Origin: Ga0077527 sp038316355
GTDB taxonomy: Bacteria > Pseudomonadota > Gammaproteobacteria > Burkholderiales > SG8-41
DNA length: 64,000 nucleotides
Assembly (NCBI GenBank): GCA_038316355.1
Contig: JBBQAO010000004.1
Location: 35,337-99,336 of the forward strand
Direction of reading: 5' to 3'
Part shown: piece after piece, positions 42,939-51,854 of the stretch
Position numbering within the stretch: the first letter of the stretch is position 1
Layout of the letters: each line of letters starts with the position of its first letter
Program-made: the position numbers and the translations under genes
Notes under the pieces: generated by a model
Told to the model about the DNA's origin: nothing
What the model saw: the letters and a program-made list of their open reading frames with translations, nothing else
Databases searched by the model: none

Positions 42939-43748
42939 TTAACGCGCCGCGACTTCCGCGGCCCAGCGCGCGATTTCACCGACAGAATCCCGCGGCGCGT
43001 TGCGGTGGTCGGAATTGGGTTCGTAGAGGCGCTTCTGCGGATGATCCGGCAGCGCGTTGTACATCTCCCGTTTCGCGCGCAGCAGGGCGGGGTAATCGGC
43101 GGTCGGTGCCACATGCAGCACCGGCAGCGATTTCGGCAGGGCTTCCGATGATTTGATCTGGTTCATCGCGCCATCGGGATCGAACCATGAGAAATAGGTG
43201 GCGGCGGTGGTGCGCACCGTCCAGTTTTTTCCGCCCTCGGATTCATCGTAGTCGCCCGCTTCTTTGCCCTTGCCTGCGGAGACCAGCCCGCGCGCACGAC
43301 TGACCGAAGCGCCGACCTGCTGCCGGTAGAAGCTGGTGGAGACGTCGCCACCCGGTGCGATGATGATCAGGCCATCGAGCGGGTTACTCGAGGCGTAATG
43401 CAGCGCAAACACGGCGCCCTGGCTGTGCCCCGCAACAAAAATCTTTTTTGCGCCTTTGCTGCGCAGATCCCTGAGGGCTGCCGTTATCTCCGTGACAGTG
43501 GCGGCAACATCAACATCGTACTTGCGGTCCCGCGACCATGGCATCTGCAGGTTGGCGACCAGCCAGCCTTACTGTTCGAGACTTTCGGCCAGCGGCCATA
43601 CCAGCCCCTGCGGCATGCCACCCTTGCCGTGCATGATGACGATGCCCACCACGGGTGAAGTGGCGGCCTGCGCCAGTGCGATTGACGGCTGCGTCATGGT
43701 GATCAAGGCAACGGCGAGACGAAGGCATTGCTGCATGATGCTGGGCAT
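42939..43748 (-). pseudogene. Exported alpha/beta hydrolase interrupted by a frameshift
   Basis: The N-terminal part starts at the ATG 43748 (AGGAG ribosome site seven bases upstream), has a signal peptide and continues through GIVIMHGKGG to a TAA at 43569. The C-terminal part continues in another frame from about 43560, with LVANLQMPWSR, the nucleophile elbow AGHSQG and an ending EIARWAAEVAAR. A single lost base near 43545-43570 would restore one ~270-residue protein. Either the gene is broken or the sequence has an error at this point. Confidence 0.75.
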
Positions 43749-43783
43749 GGGTGCTCCTGGTCGGTTTGTCAAAAGTCCTCGGT

Positions 43784-44421
43784 TCAGCACGTCGGCGGAT
43801 CAACCGAATCAACAACTTTGAGGACGCAGAATTGTGATTGCTGCGGTCCGGCGATATAGCGAATCTGATCCATATGGCAATTGATGAAGGCATCAATTGC
43901 CATTTTGGGTTGAGTAGCGGCTGATTCTTGTACTTCGGCCACAGATAGTCGTCGAATACCAGCAGGCCACCCGGCTTCAGCAGCTTCCAGGCCAGTACGG
44001 CGTCGGTCAGTACATCTGCCGCCTGATGCGAACCGTCGACGTAGACAAAGTCGGCCGCCACATACCTTGCCAGCAGCGTGATCAGTCCGTCTTCCGAGCG
44101 GCCGATCAGCGTTTCGACCTGGTTCATCTTGCCGGTCAGCGCGATGTTGTGGCGGAACTGTTGTTCGAGGTTTTGCCGCAGTTCGGCAGCGTGTTCGATG
44201 CTGCCCTTGAAGGTGTCCAGGCAATAGAGCCGGCTGTCCCGGTGCAACAGCAGGTGATCCAGCATCCAGCAGGCGGAAGCACCTTCATAGGAGCCGATTT
44301 CGACGATGACGGAGGGTTTGTTGACTTCCCAGGCGATGGCCTTGAACAGTGCCGGCCAGTGGGCTGCGCTTTGGTTGAACCAGTTCGTCGAGAACCGGCA
44401 GGGCGGGTGATTACCGGTCAT
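43784..44421 (-). pseudogene. Class I SAM-dependent methyltransferase with a 3' frameshift
   Basis: The first ~171 codons read as a Methyltransf_24-like enzyme: VIVEIGSYEGASACWML is the SAM motif, and FVYVDGSHQAADVLTD and LLKPGGLLVFDDY follow. At about 43907 the sense passes to another frame, which carries the natural ending (MAIDAFINCHMD to VDSVDPPTC). One missing C in a run of three at this point would explain it. If the first frame is used instead, the tail is nonsense running into the next gene. It lies between mfd and the frameshifted hydrolase. Confidence 0.72.
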
Positions 44422-44491
44422 GATCTGCTTGTCCCGTGTTGTTCGTCCAGTTTGCGGAGGAATTTTGCGGCTATCTTAGCAGGAGCCTTGC

Positions 44492-47400
44492 TCAGGAGAG
44501 TTCAGCAAATACTTTGCGGATCTCGGCGACGCGCGCCTTCAGTTCCGGCAGCTTGATCTCAATACGCAAGCGATCCGGGCCGGCAAGTTTGTAATTGCGC
44601 CGGGTCTGGATCAGCTTGATGATTTTCATCGGGTCGATCGGCGGATTGGGCACGAACTGCAGCTGAATCGCGTTATCGCTGGCGTCGAGGCGCGCGATGC
44701 CCAGCGGTTTGCCATGGATGCGCAGGCGGTGGCTGTCGATCAGTACGCGCGTCGGGTCCGGCAGGTCGCCGAAGCGGTCGATCAGTTCTTCCTGCAGCAG
44801 TTGCAGCTGATCGTCGGTGCCGCAGTTGGCCAGCCGTTTGTAGATCACCAGCCGTTCGTGCACGTCGCTGCAATAGGCATTGGGCAGCAGGGCCGGTGTG
44901 TGCAGGTTGATTTCGGTGGTGACGCCCAGCGGCGCATTGAGATCCGGCTCCTTGCCGGCCTTCAGTGCCTTCACTGCCGTATCGAGCATTGCGCAATACA
45001 GGTTGAAGCCGATTTCCTGCATTTCACCTGACTGCGAATCGCCCAGCACTTCGCCGGCGCCGCGGATTTCGAGGTCGTGCATGGCGAGGAAAAATCCGGA
45101 ACCCAGTTCTTCCATCGCCTGGATTGCTTCCAGGCGTTTTTTTGCACCGATGGTGATGTTGCCTTCGTCGGGCAGCAGCAGATAGGCATAGGCCTGGTGG
45201 TGGGAGCGGCCGACACGCCCACGCAACTGGTGCAGTTGTGCCAGCCCAAAACGGTCGGCGCGGTTGATGATGATGGTGTTGGCGGTGGGGATGTCGATGC
45301 CGGTTTCGATGATGGTCGTGCACAGCAGCACGTTGAAGCGCCCCTGATAAAAGTCCCGCATCGCCAGTTCGAGGTCGCGCTCGCGCATCTGGCCATGGGC
45401 AATGCGCACCCGTGCTTCGGGCAGCAAGCGCACCAGTTCTTCCTCGATGTTGCGGATGGTGTCGATGTCGTTGTGCAGGAAATATATCTGGCCGCCGCGT
45501 TTCAATTCGCGCAGTACGGCTTCACGGATCAGCGACTTGGCGTAGCGGGCAACAAAGGTCTTGATCGCAAGACGCCGCTGCGGCGCGGTGGCGATCACCG
45601 AAAAATCACGCAGCCCTTCCAGCGACATCGCCAGCGTGCGCGGGATCGGAGTTGCGGTCAGCGTCAGCACGTCGACCTCGGCACGCAGCGCCTTCAGCCG
45701 TTCCTTCTGGTGCACGCCGAAGCGGTGTTCCTCATCGATGATCACTAGGCCCAGGTTCTTGAACTTGATGTCACGCCCGATCAGCTTGTGGGTGCCGATG
45801 GCGATGTCGACGCGGCCTGCGGCGAGGCCGGCGAGTGCGTCATTGGTTTCACTGGTCGAGCGGAATCGCGACAGCTCGGCGATTTTGACCGGCCAGTCGG
45901 CGAAGCGGTCGGAGAAGGTATTGAAATGCTGTTCAGCGAGCAGTGTCGTCGGCACCAGCACGGCAACCTGTTTGCCGTCAGCGACGGCGACAAAGGCGGC
46001 GCGCAGGGCGACTTCGGTTTTGCCGAAACCGACATCGCCGCAGATCAGGCGGTCCATCGGCTTGCTGCTTTTGAGATCGTCGAGGGTGGCGGTGATCGCC
46101 GCGGCCTGGTCCGGTGTTTCCTCAAAGGGGAAACCTTCGGCAAAGGCCTCGTAATCATGCGGCTTCAGGTTGAAGGCATAACCCTCGCGCGCCGCACGCT
46201 GCGCATACAGCGCCAGCAGTTCGGCGGCGGTGTCGCGCACCTGTGCTGCGGCTTTTTTCTTCGCCTTGTCCCATTGCCCGCTGCCGAGTTGATGCAGGGG
46301 AGCCTGTTCCGGTGACGCGCCGCTGTAACGGCTGATCAGGTGCAGGCTGGAGACCGGCACATAAAGCTTGTCGGCGTTGGCGTATTCCAGCGTCAGGAAT
46401 TCGGTCGTGCCTTCGCCGAGGTCCAGTGTCTGCAGGCCGACATAACGGCCGATGCCGTGGGTTTCATGCACCACCGGATCGCCGATCTTGACCTCTGACA
46501 GGTCGCGCAGCATGTTTTCCGGGACCGTGCGTTTGGCATCACGCGCCGCGCGCTGGCGTACCTGCGCCGCATAGAGTTCGTTTTCGGTGATGACCGCTAC
46601 GCGTGCTGCGGTGTCGATGTAACCGGTCTGCAGCGGGGCAACGCTTAGTACGAAAGGCGCATCACTGCCATTGAACTGCGCGTAGTCCGCGGCTTGCGCC
46701 GGCTTCAAGTCGTATTCCGCGAAATACTCGAGCATGGTTTCGCGGCGGCCCAGGCTTTCGGCGAGCACCAGCACGCGGCCGTCGAAGCCCTTGATGAATG
46801 CGCGCAGCCGGTGCAGCGGATCATCGGCGCGGCGTTCAACATTCAGCAGCGGCAGTGACGTGGTGGCGGAGATATCATATAAGTTATTGTTTTTATTAGT
46901 ATTTTCATCTGACTCCGCAGGTGAGCCGGCCATCGCCGGTGTCACTGCAGCGAGATCGATGCGGGAAAAGGGTTTGATTGCGCCGAAGAATGCGTCTTCG
47001 GTCAGGAACAATTCCTGCGGCGGCAACACCGGATTGGCGAGATCGCCGCGCACCATCGCATGCCGGCCGCGGGTGTCGGCCCAGAATTCATCGATGGCTT
47101 CGGCCACGCCGGGGCGCAGGCAGAGCGTTGTATTTTTCGGCAGGTAGTCAGTGACCAGTGCCGTGCTGTCAAAAAACAGCGGCAGAAAATATTCGATGCC
47201 GGCGGTGGGGATGCCTTTCGAGATGTCCTTGTAAACCTTGCTGCGCGACGGATCACCTTCAAAACATTCGCGGAAACGCTGGCGGAAACGTTTCTGCGCT
47301 TCTTCATCGAGCGGGAATTCACGCGCCGGCAGCAGGCGCACTTCCGGCACTTTCATGATCGAGCGCTGGCTGTCGATGTCGAAACTGCGGATGGTGTCGA

Positions 47401-47953
47401 TGACCTCGTCGAACAGGTCAATGCGGTAGGGCAGCGGACTGCCCATCGGATAAAGATCGATCAGCCCGCCGCGGAAACTGTATTCGCCGGGCGCGACCAC
47501 CTGCGTGACATGGTTGTAGCCGGCCAGCACCAGCTGGTGGCGCAGCGCATCGGCACCGAGCCGCGCACCCTGGCGGAAATAAAAGGTATTGGCTGTGATG
47601 TAATCCACCGGCGCCATGCGGTACAGGGCAGTGGTCACCGGCACCAGCGCGATGTCGAAATCGCCGCGCACCATTTCGCACAAGGTCGCCAGCCGTTCCG
47701 ACACCAGATCATGGTGCGGCGAGAACTGGTCGTAGGGCAGTGTTTCCCAGTCGGGCAGCAGATGCACGCGCAACTGCGGCGCGAAGAACGGAATCTCCTG
47801 CAACAGGCGCTGTGCCTGCCAGGCCGACTCGGTAATCACCAGCAGCGGACGTGCGCGTGCCGCCAGCGCGGCGAGCGCCGGGGCATCACTCGAACCCTGC
47901 AGCAGTGCAGTGCTTGCGCGCTGCCCCGGTGCGGGCAGCTGGAGGGGTAACAT
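44492..47953 (-). CDS. mfd: Transcription-repair coupling factor Mfd
   Basis: A 1153-residue translocase that removes stalled RNA polymerase and recruits UvrA. An N-terminal UvrB-like module covers about residues 1-340; the RNA polymerase-interacting domain lies around 480-550. The RecG-like motor has Walker A GDVGFGKTEVA and the DEEH box, with later helicase motifs such as QLRGRVGRS. The C-terminal regulatory domain closes the protein. The ATG at 47953 is preferred to a TTG one codon earlier. Confidence 0.96.
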   Translation of the reverse strand: MLPLQLPAPGQRASTALLQGSSDAPALAALAARARPLLVITESAWQAQRLLQEIPFFAPQLRVHLLPDWETLPYDQFSPHHDLVSERLATLCEMVRGDFDIALVPVTTALYRMAPVDYITANTFYFRQGARLGADALRHQLVLAGYNHVTQVVAPGEYSFRGGLIDLYPMGSPLPYRIDLFDEVIDTIRSFDIDSQRSIMKVPEVRLLPAREFPLDEEAQKRFRQRFRECFEGDPSRSKVYKDISKGIPTAGIEYFLPLFFDSTALVTDYLPKNTTLCLRPGVAEAIDEFWADTRGRHAMVRGDLANPVLPPQELFLTEDAFFGAIKPFSRIDLAAVTPAMAGSPAESDENTNKNNNLYDISATTSLPLLNVERRADDPLHRLRAFIKGFDGRVLVLAESLGRRETMLEYFAEYDLKPAQAADYAQFNGSDAPFVLSVAPLQTGYIDTAARVAVITENELYAAQVRQRAARDAKRTVPENMLRDLSEVKIGDPVVHETHGIGRYVGLQTLDLGEGTTEFLTLEYANADKLYVPVSSLHLISRYSGASPEQAPLHQLGSGQWDKAKKKAAAQVRDTAAELLALYAQRAAREGYAFNLKPHDYEAFAEGFPFEETPDQAAAITATLDDLKSSKPMDRLICGDVGFGKTEVALRAAFVAVADGKQVAVLVPTTLLAEQHFNTFSDRFADWPVKIAELSRFRSTSETNDALAGLAAGRVDIAIGTHKLIGRDIKFKNLGLVIIDEEHRFGVHQKERLKALRAEVDVLTLTATPIPRTLAMSLEGLRDFSVIATAPQRRLAIKTFVARYAKSLIREAVLRELKRGGQIYFLHNDIDTIRNIEEELVRLLPEARVRIAHGQMRERDLELAMRDFYQGRFNVLLCTTIIETGIDIPTANTIIINRADRFGLAQLHQLRGRVGRSHHQAYAYLLLPDEGNITIGAKKRLEAIQAMEELGSGFFLAMHDLEIRGAGEVLGDSQSGEMQEIGFNLYCAMLDTAVKALKAGKEPDLNAPLGVTTEINLHTPALLPNAYCSDVHERLVIYKRLANCGTDDQLQLLQEELIDRFGDLPDPTRVLIDSHRLRIHGKPLGIARLDASDNAIQLQFVPNPPIDPMKIIKLIQTRRNYKLAGPDRLRIEIKLPELKARVAEIRKVFAELS

Positions 47954-48037
47954 CAAAGGCGTCTGGCGAAAGGGCGCTATTATAAACGCGGCAAGTTACT
48001 CATACGGCGAAGACTCACATGATCATTTTCAGTCGTC

Positions 48038-48269
48038 ATTCCGGCGCACGCCGGAATCCAGCAAGCGCGTTCCTGTTCCTGCGGCGTGTCATGGACCGCG
48101 TGCTGCAGCGAGTTGAAACTCCCTCTTCCCGCGAGCGGGGAGACAAGGGCACACTTGAGGCAAAGCAGGGTCGGGGTCAAGGGAACACTTGGAGCGAAGC
48201 AGAGGGGCGACCACAAAAGTATCTCCCGGGTATCTTCAAAAATCTCTGGATTCCGGCTTTCGCCGGAAT
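48038..48269. repeat. Paired ATTCCGGC hairpins facing each other
   Basis: One hairpin at 48038-48057 (ATTCCGGCG, two-base loop, complement) and a second at 48250-48269 (ATTCCGGC, TTTC loop, complement) are extended by CCAG and CTGG words that make them mirror images. Repeats of this kind (CATTCCGGC...GCCGGAATC) are dispersed in many beta- and gammaproteobacteria. The second hairpin supplies the ATG and the bases before the next gene. Confidence 0.85.
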
Positions 48270-49380
48270 GACGGCCCTGATGATGGCGCTGGCATCCCCC
48301 GCAACCGCCCAAACCGTCAAATCCGAAAAACACGAATTCCGCATTGTCACCCTCGTGCGCGGTCTGCAGAATCCCTGGTCCATCGCCTTCCTGCCCGACG
48401 GTCGCATGCTGGTGACCGAACGCGAAGGGCGGCTCCGAATCGTCAGCCGCGACTTCAAGCTCGATCCCAAACCCGTCGAGGGTCTGCCGGAAATCGTCGC
48501 AACCGGCCAGGGTGGTTTTTTCGACGTGGTGCTGCATCCGCAGTACGCCGACAACGGCTGGATTTATTTCTCCTACAACGCACCAGATAAGGACGCAAAA
48601 TCAGGTGGCTGGGGCACAGCGATGGCGCGAGCCAAGCTGAACGGTTATCGCCTGACGGATGTGCAGGTGTTGTTCAGCATGGAACCCAAGACCCGCGCCG
48701 GCCATCACTTTGGCGGGCGCATCGTGTTTGACCGCAAGAACTTTGTCTACCTGACGCTGGGTGATCGCGGCGACATGCCGCGCGCGCAGAAACTCGACGA
48801 CCACGCCGGCTCTGTGATCCGCCTGCATGACGACGGTCGCGTACCCGCCGACAACCCGTTCACCAAACGCGCCGGCGCCAAGCCGGAAAAATTCACGCTG
48901 GGCAACCGCAACATGCAGGGTGCCGCATTGCATCCGCAGACCGGCGAGTTGTGGACCCACGAACACGGCCCACAGGGCGGTGATGAAGTGAATGTGATGC
49001 GCTCGGGACGAAACTACGGCTGGCCGGTGATCAGCTATGGCGTCAACTACGGCATCGGCACCAAGATTGGCGAAGGCAATGCCAAGGCCGGTATGGAGCA
49101 GCCGCTGCATGTCTGGGTGCCGTCGATAGCGCCTTCAGGCATGGCGTTTTACACTGGTGACAAATTTCCCAACTGGAAAGGCAATCTGCTGGTTGGTGCG
49201 CTGAAGGATGACATGCTGGTGCGCTTGCAACTGGATGGCGAGAAGGTAATGAAGGAAGAGCGTTTGATCAAGGGGGTGATCGGACGTATTCGTGATGTGC
49301 GGGTGGGGCCTGATGGATTTGTTTATTTGCTGACGGATGAGCGGGATGGGGTGGTTGCGCGGCTGGAGGCGGTGAGGTAA
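48268..49380 (+). CDS. PQQ-dependent aldose sugar dehydrogenase-like beta-propeller protein (YliI/GDH-B type)
   Basis: A ~370-residue exported six-bladed propeller. The body has the family features NPWSIAFLPDGRMLVTEREGRL, HHFGGRIVFD, GNRNMQGAALHP and HEHGPQGGDEVN. Such enzymes oxidise aldoses with PQQ in the periplasm. The start is uncertain. The ATG at 48268 gives only a 15-residue leader (to PATAQ) and lies inside a dispersed hairpin repeat. Reading further up in frame (from 48091 or 48019) adds residues coded by the repeat (IPAFAGMT), which would complete a normal signal peptide. Confidence 0.82.
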   Translation: MTALMMALASPATAQTVKSEKHEFRIVTLVRGLQNPWSIAFLPDGRMLVTEREGRLRIVSRDFKLDPKPVEGLPEIVATGQGGFFDVVLHPQYADNGWIYFSYNAPDKDAKSGGWGTAMARAKLNGYRLTDVQVLFSMEPKTRAGHHFGGRIVFDRKNFVYLTLGDRGDMPRAQKLDDHAGSVIRLHDDGRVPADNPFTKRAGAKPEKFTLGNRNMQGAALHPQTGELWTHEHGPQGGDEVNVMRSGRNYGWPVISYGVNYGIGTKIGEGNAKAGMEQPLHVWVPSIAPSGMAFYTGDKFPNWKGNLLVGALKDDMLVRLQLDGEKVMKEERLIKGVIGRIRDVRVGPDGFVYLLTDERDGVVARLEAVR

Positions 49381-49410
49381 AGCAAGCGGCACTGTGATTA
49401 GCGGGCATGC

Positions 49411-49836
49411 TTATGTAGGTGTTGAGGGGGGCTGTGAAAGTCCATGGTGAACTTCAAATGAATAAATCTTTTTTGGGGGCGAGTCGATGCCGAACCGGAT
49501 TTGATAATCCCCTTCTTCTTCAAACTTAGCGGGTCCCCAGCCGATTACGGCAACACTTGGTACGCCTAGCTTTGCGGGAACCTTTAGTGGTGCGGGTACT
49601 TCAAAAACAATTTTTCCAGAAGGCGAGATTACCGAGAAAAAAATATCTAATTCACGTTCTTCATCGACGGTAAATTCGATGCGAACAACAACCTTCGGCA
49701 TTCTTGTTTCTTTGTCACTAATCCGCATATTTCCAGAAAATAAGCCGATGATGGAATGTTTTCCGTCAATTTCTTGACGTACGTCTTCTGCGACTAAAAC
49801 GGACCTTATTTTTGCGGCTATTTTTTTCTTGGGCAT
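49411..49836 (-). CDS. Hypothetical protein of an AT-rich module (possible DUF6941-like)
   Basis: A 141-residue soluble protein, beta-rich by composition. The N-terminal VLVAEDVRQEIDGKHSIIGLFSGNMRI and the middle VVVRIEFTVDEERELDIFFSVISPSGKI resemble, from memory, a small-domain family called DUF6941; this is weak. Its codon use is AT-rich compared with its neighbours, like the two genes after it, which suggests they arrived together. It is transcribed after the XRE regulator gene with a 15-base gap. Confidence 0.6.
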   Translation of the reverse strand: MPKKKIAAKIRSVLVAEDVRQEIDGKHSIIGLFSGNMRISDKETRMPKVVVRIEFTVDEERELDIFFSVISPSGKIVFEVPAPLKVPAKLGVPSVAVIGWGPAKFEEEGDYQIRFGIDSPPKKIYSFEVHHGLSQPPSTPT

Positions 49837-49851
49837 TTCTATCGGTGCTTT

Positions 49852-50280
49852 TTAAGTGGATTTAAATGTCATGGTCGTAGGGGCTTCGGTGCTAGTGCCG
49901 TAAGTCGTGAGCGGTGCATTACCCGTTGACATGTAAATAGATGGTTTGAACTGCGGTTCAAAATTCCTTTTGGCTTCCTCGGAAAGTCGTTCAATTTCTG
50001 AGATAGGGCGAAGCATTACGTCTAGTTTGCATTCAAGCCCGCGGGCTAGATCAGAAAATGTTTCTAATCGCATGTCATGTTTGCCGTTCAGTCGTTTTGA
50101 TAGTACGGACTCATCTATTCCTAAGGCGTAAGCCAAGTCCTTTTGGCTGAATCCTTCCCCGTGCTTCCTTTCATTAAAGGCCTGTCTGATTTTTTTAAAA
50201 ATCTGTAATTTAAGAGCGGCGCGATAAGCTTGCAGCTCACGCTGATTAATTACCCTCTTATCAGAATCTTTAGTGTTCAT
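49852..50280 (-). CDS. XRE-family helix-turn-helix protein, probable antitoxin
   Basis: A 142-residue regulator. The helix-turn-helix spans about residues 44-72 (GFSQKDLAYALGIDESVLSKRLNGKHDMRLETFSDLA). The long tail after it is Ser/Thr-rich. The ATG at 50280 has an AGGA site and overlaps nothing; a TTG at 50304 would overlap the upstream gene. Position directly after a HigB-like gene suggests it is the antitoxin of a toxin-first type II pair. Confidence 0.75.
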   Translation of the reverse strand: MNTKDSDKRVINQRELQAYRAALKLQIFKKIRQAFNERKHGEGFSQKDLAYALGIDESVLSKRLNGKHDMRLETFSDLARGLECKLDVMLRPISEIERLSEEAKRNFEPQFKPSIYMSTGNAPLTTYGTSTEAPTTMTFKST

Positions 50281-50293
50281 GACATTCCTATCA

Positions 50294-50788
50294 TTAGTTG
50301 ACAAGCTCTTCGTAACTACTCATGCCGGGCGGGACGCCAGGCAGCAAAGTGTTGCGAGCTTTGGTCACGGTTTGAATTGATTTTTGCCACTTCGTTGAAT
50401 CATCGCCTAACCATTGACGAGACTTTGCATGAACCAAGATGTAATGCTTTGGACAAGGAAACCATCCAAACATTCTGATTTGTCTTTTGACTGGTGAAAG
50501 TACAGTCCTAATCTCCCAGACTCGTAGGGAGGTTGGTCGTAGGAGTTTGATGTCAATCTCCTCTTCCATGGGTGCGCCATTGACGAAATCATCAAGTTGG
50601 GCAATTGCCATGGCTACTGCATCTTCATAGAAATCTCTGCCGGGATTTTTACGCCATTCCTCGGCACTTTTGGTTAGCCATAACCAGCGCTTTCCTATGG
50701 GCACAGAAGGAATCGAAGGGGTGTAGCAATGCAAGCTCCCTGCATCTGAGAGTGCATGTAAACTACGCGAAATTGATAAATTTGTCAA
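50294..50788 (-). CDS. Possible HigB/Gp49-like toxin, first gene of an AT-rich module
   Basis: A 164-residue protein whose middle matches, by pattern only, the RelE/HigB (Gp49) fold: LRVWEIRTVLSPVKRQIRMFGWF, then HYILVHAKSRQWLGDDSTKWQKSIQTVTKAR. These proteins are ribosome-dependent mRNA endonucleases. An N-terminal ~80-residue extension is unusual for the family. The start is a TTG at 50788 with no good ribosome site, so it is uncertain. The module order toxin, XRE antitoxin fits the higBA arrangement. Confidence 0.55.
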   Translation of the reverse strand: MTNLSISRSLHALSDAGSLHCYTPSIPSVPIGKRWLWLTKSAEEWRKNPGRDFYEDAVAMAIAQLDDFVNGAPMEEEIDIKLLRPTSLRVWEIRTVLSPVKRQIRMFGWFPCPKHYILVHAKSRQWLGDDSTKWQKSIQTVTKARNTLLPGVPPGMSSYEELVN

Positions 50789-50897
50789 TTCAGATTTTTT
50801 TCAGATTTTTTTTCGATTATTTGGAAATATTACACAAAATTAATAAGTTAAGTGGTTGTTCTTGGCGAGCATGCATCATCAAGGCAGCTACTCAAAA

Positions 50898-51776
50898 ATG
50901 GACAAAACTAAGTTTATGGACCTCGGATACCTGATCACCGCCCCCGAACTGGCGACGCGTCTCAACGACGTCACCCTCGTCGACCTCCGTCCCGCCGAAG
51001 ACTTCGCTGTCGGCCACATCGCCGGCAGCACCCACGTCGATATCTACGGCGTCAGCCTCAACGACTCCTCCGAGGCTCCGCTGAATTCCTTTCTCGCGAT
51101 TTTCCGCGTGTTGTTCGGTTCGCGCGGCGTGCGCAGCGACCGGCCGGTGGTGATTTACGACCACGAGTCCGGCGAACGCGCGGCACGGGCAGTGTGGCTG
51201 CTGGCGGTGCTCGGGCATCCGGATGTGCGCATACTCGACGGAGGCGCGCAGGCCTGGATCGCATCGGGACAAAAGTTGGTTCGCCTGAGCGACGCGCCGC
51301 CGCCGGTTGATCCGACCAAAGCGCCGCCGACACCGCCGCCGTTCCGCGGTACACAGAATCTTGATCTGCTGGCGACGCGTTTTGATGTCGAGCGTGCCAT
51401 CGACGATCCGGAATACGTGATCGTCGATGTCCGTCGCGAGTCCGAATATCGCGGTACGGAAAAACGCGCCCGGCGGGTCGGCACCATTCCCGGTGCGGTG
51501 CATCTGTTCTGGCGCGAGCATCTGGATGCGAATGGTGCATTCCGCAAACCCGATGAAATCCGTGCCTTGTATGAATCCAAAGGTGTGACGCCGGACAAGA
51601 TTGTCATCCCGCTGTGCCACGGCGGTTACCGCTCGGCGAGCACTTTCATTGCGTTGAAGTCTCTCGGTTATCCCCGCGTCCGTAACTATGTTTCGGCCTG
51701 GGGCGAGTGGGGCAACCGGGATGATTCGCGGATCGTCCGCCCTACGGTTGCATTGCGGAATCAGTCCATATATTGA
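50898..51776 (+). CDS. Tandem-rhodanese sulfurtransferase
   Basis: A 292-residue protein with two rhodanese domains. The N-terminal one (about 10-128) has no active cysteine (IYDHESGERA). The C-terminal one (about 158-285) has the catalytic Cys240 in IPLCHGGYRS. It moves sulfane sulfur between thiosulfate or persulfides and acceptors. The ATG at 50898 is taken; an ATG at 50916 is also possible. It is upstream of a cupin-rubredoxin gene and a dioxygenase gene on the same strand. Confidence 0.88.
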   Translation: MDKTKFMDLGYLITAPELATRLNDVTLVDLRPAEDFAVGHIAGSTHVDIYGVSLNDSSEAPLNSFLAIFRVLFGSRGVRSDRPVVIYDHESGERAARAVWLLAVLGHPDVRILDGGAQAWIASGQKLVRLSDAPPPVDPTKAPPTPPPFRGTQNLDLLATRFDVERAIDDPEYVIVDVRRESEYRGTEKRARRVGTIPGAVHLFWREHLDANGAFRKPDEIRALYESKGVTPDKIVIPLCHGGYRSASTFIALKSLGYPRVRNYVSAWGEWGNRDDSRIVRPTVALRNQSIY

Positions 51777-51854
51777 TTTCCGCCGATACCACGGATGACG
51801 GCGGTGACTATAATGAGGCCCATCGTAACCACCCGCTAGCAGCAGGAGACCGCC

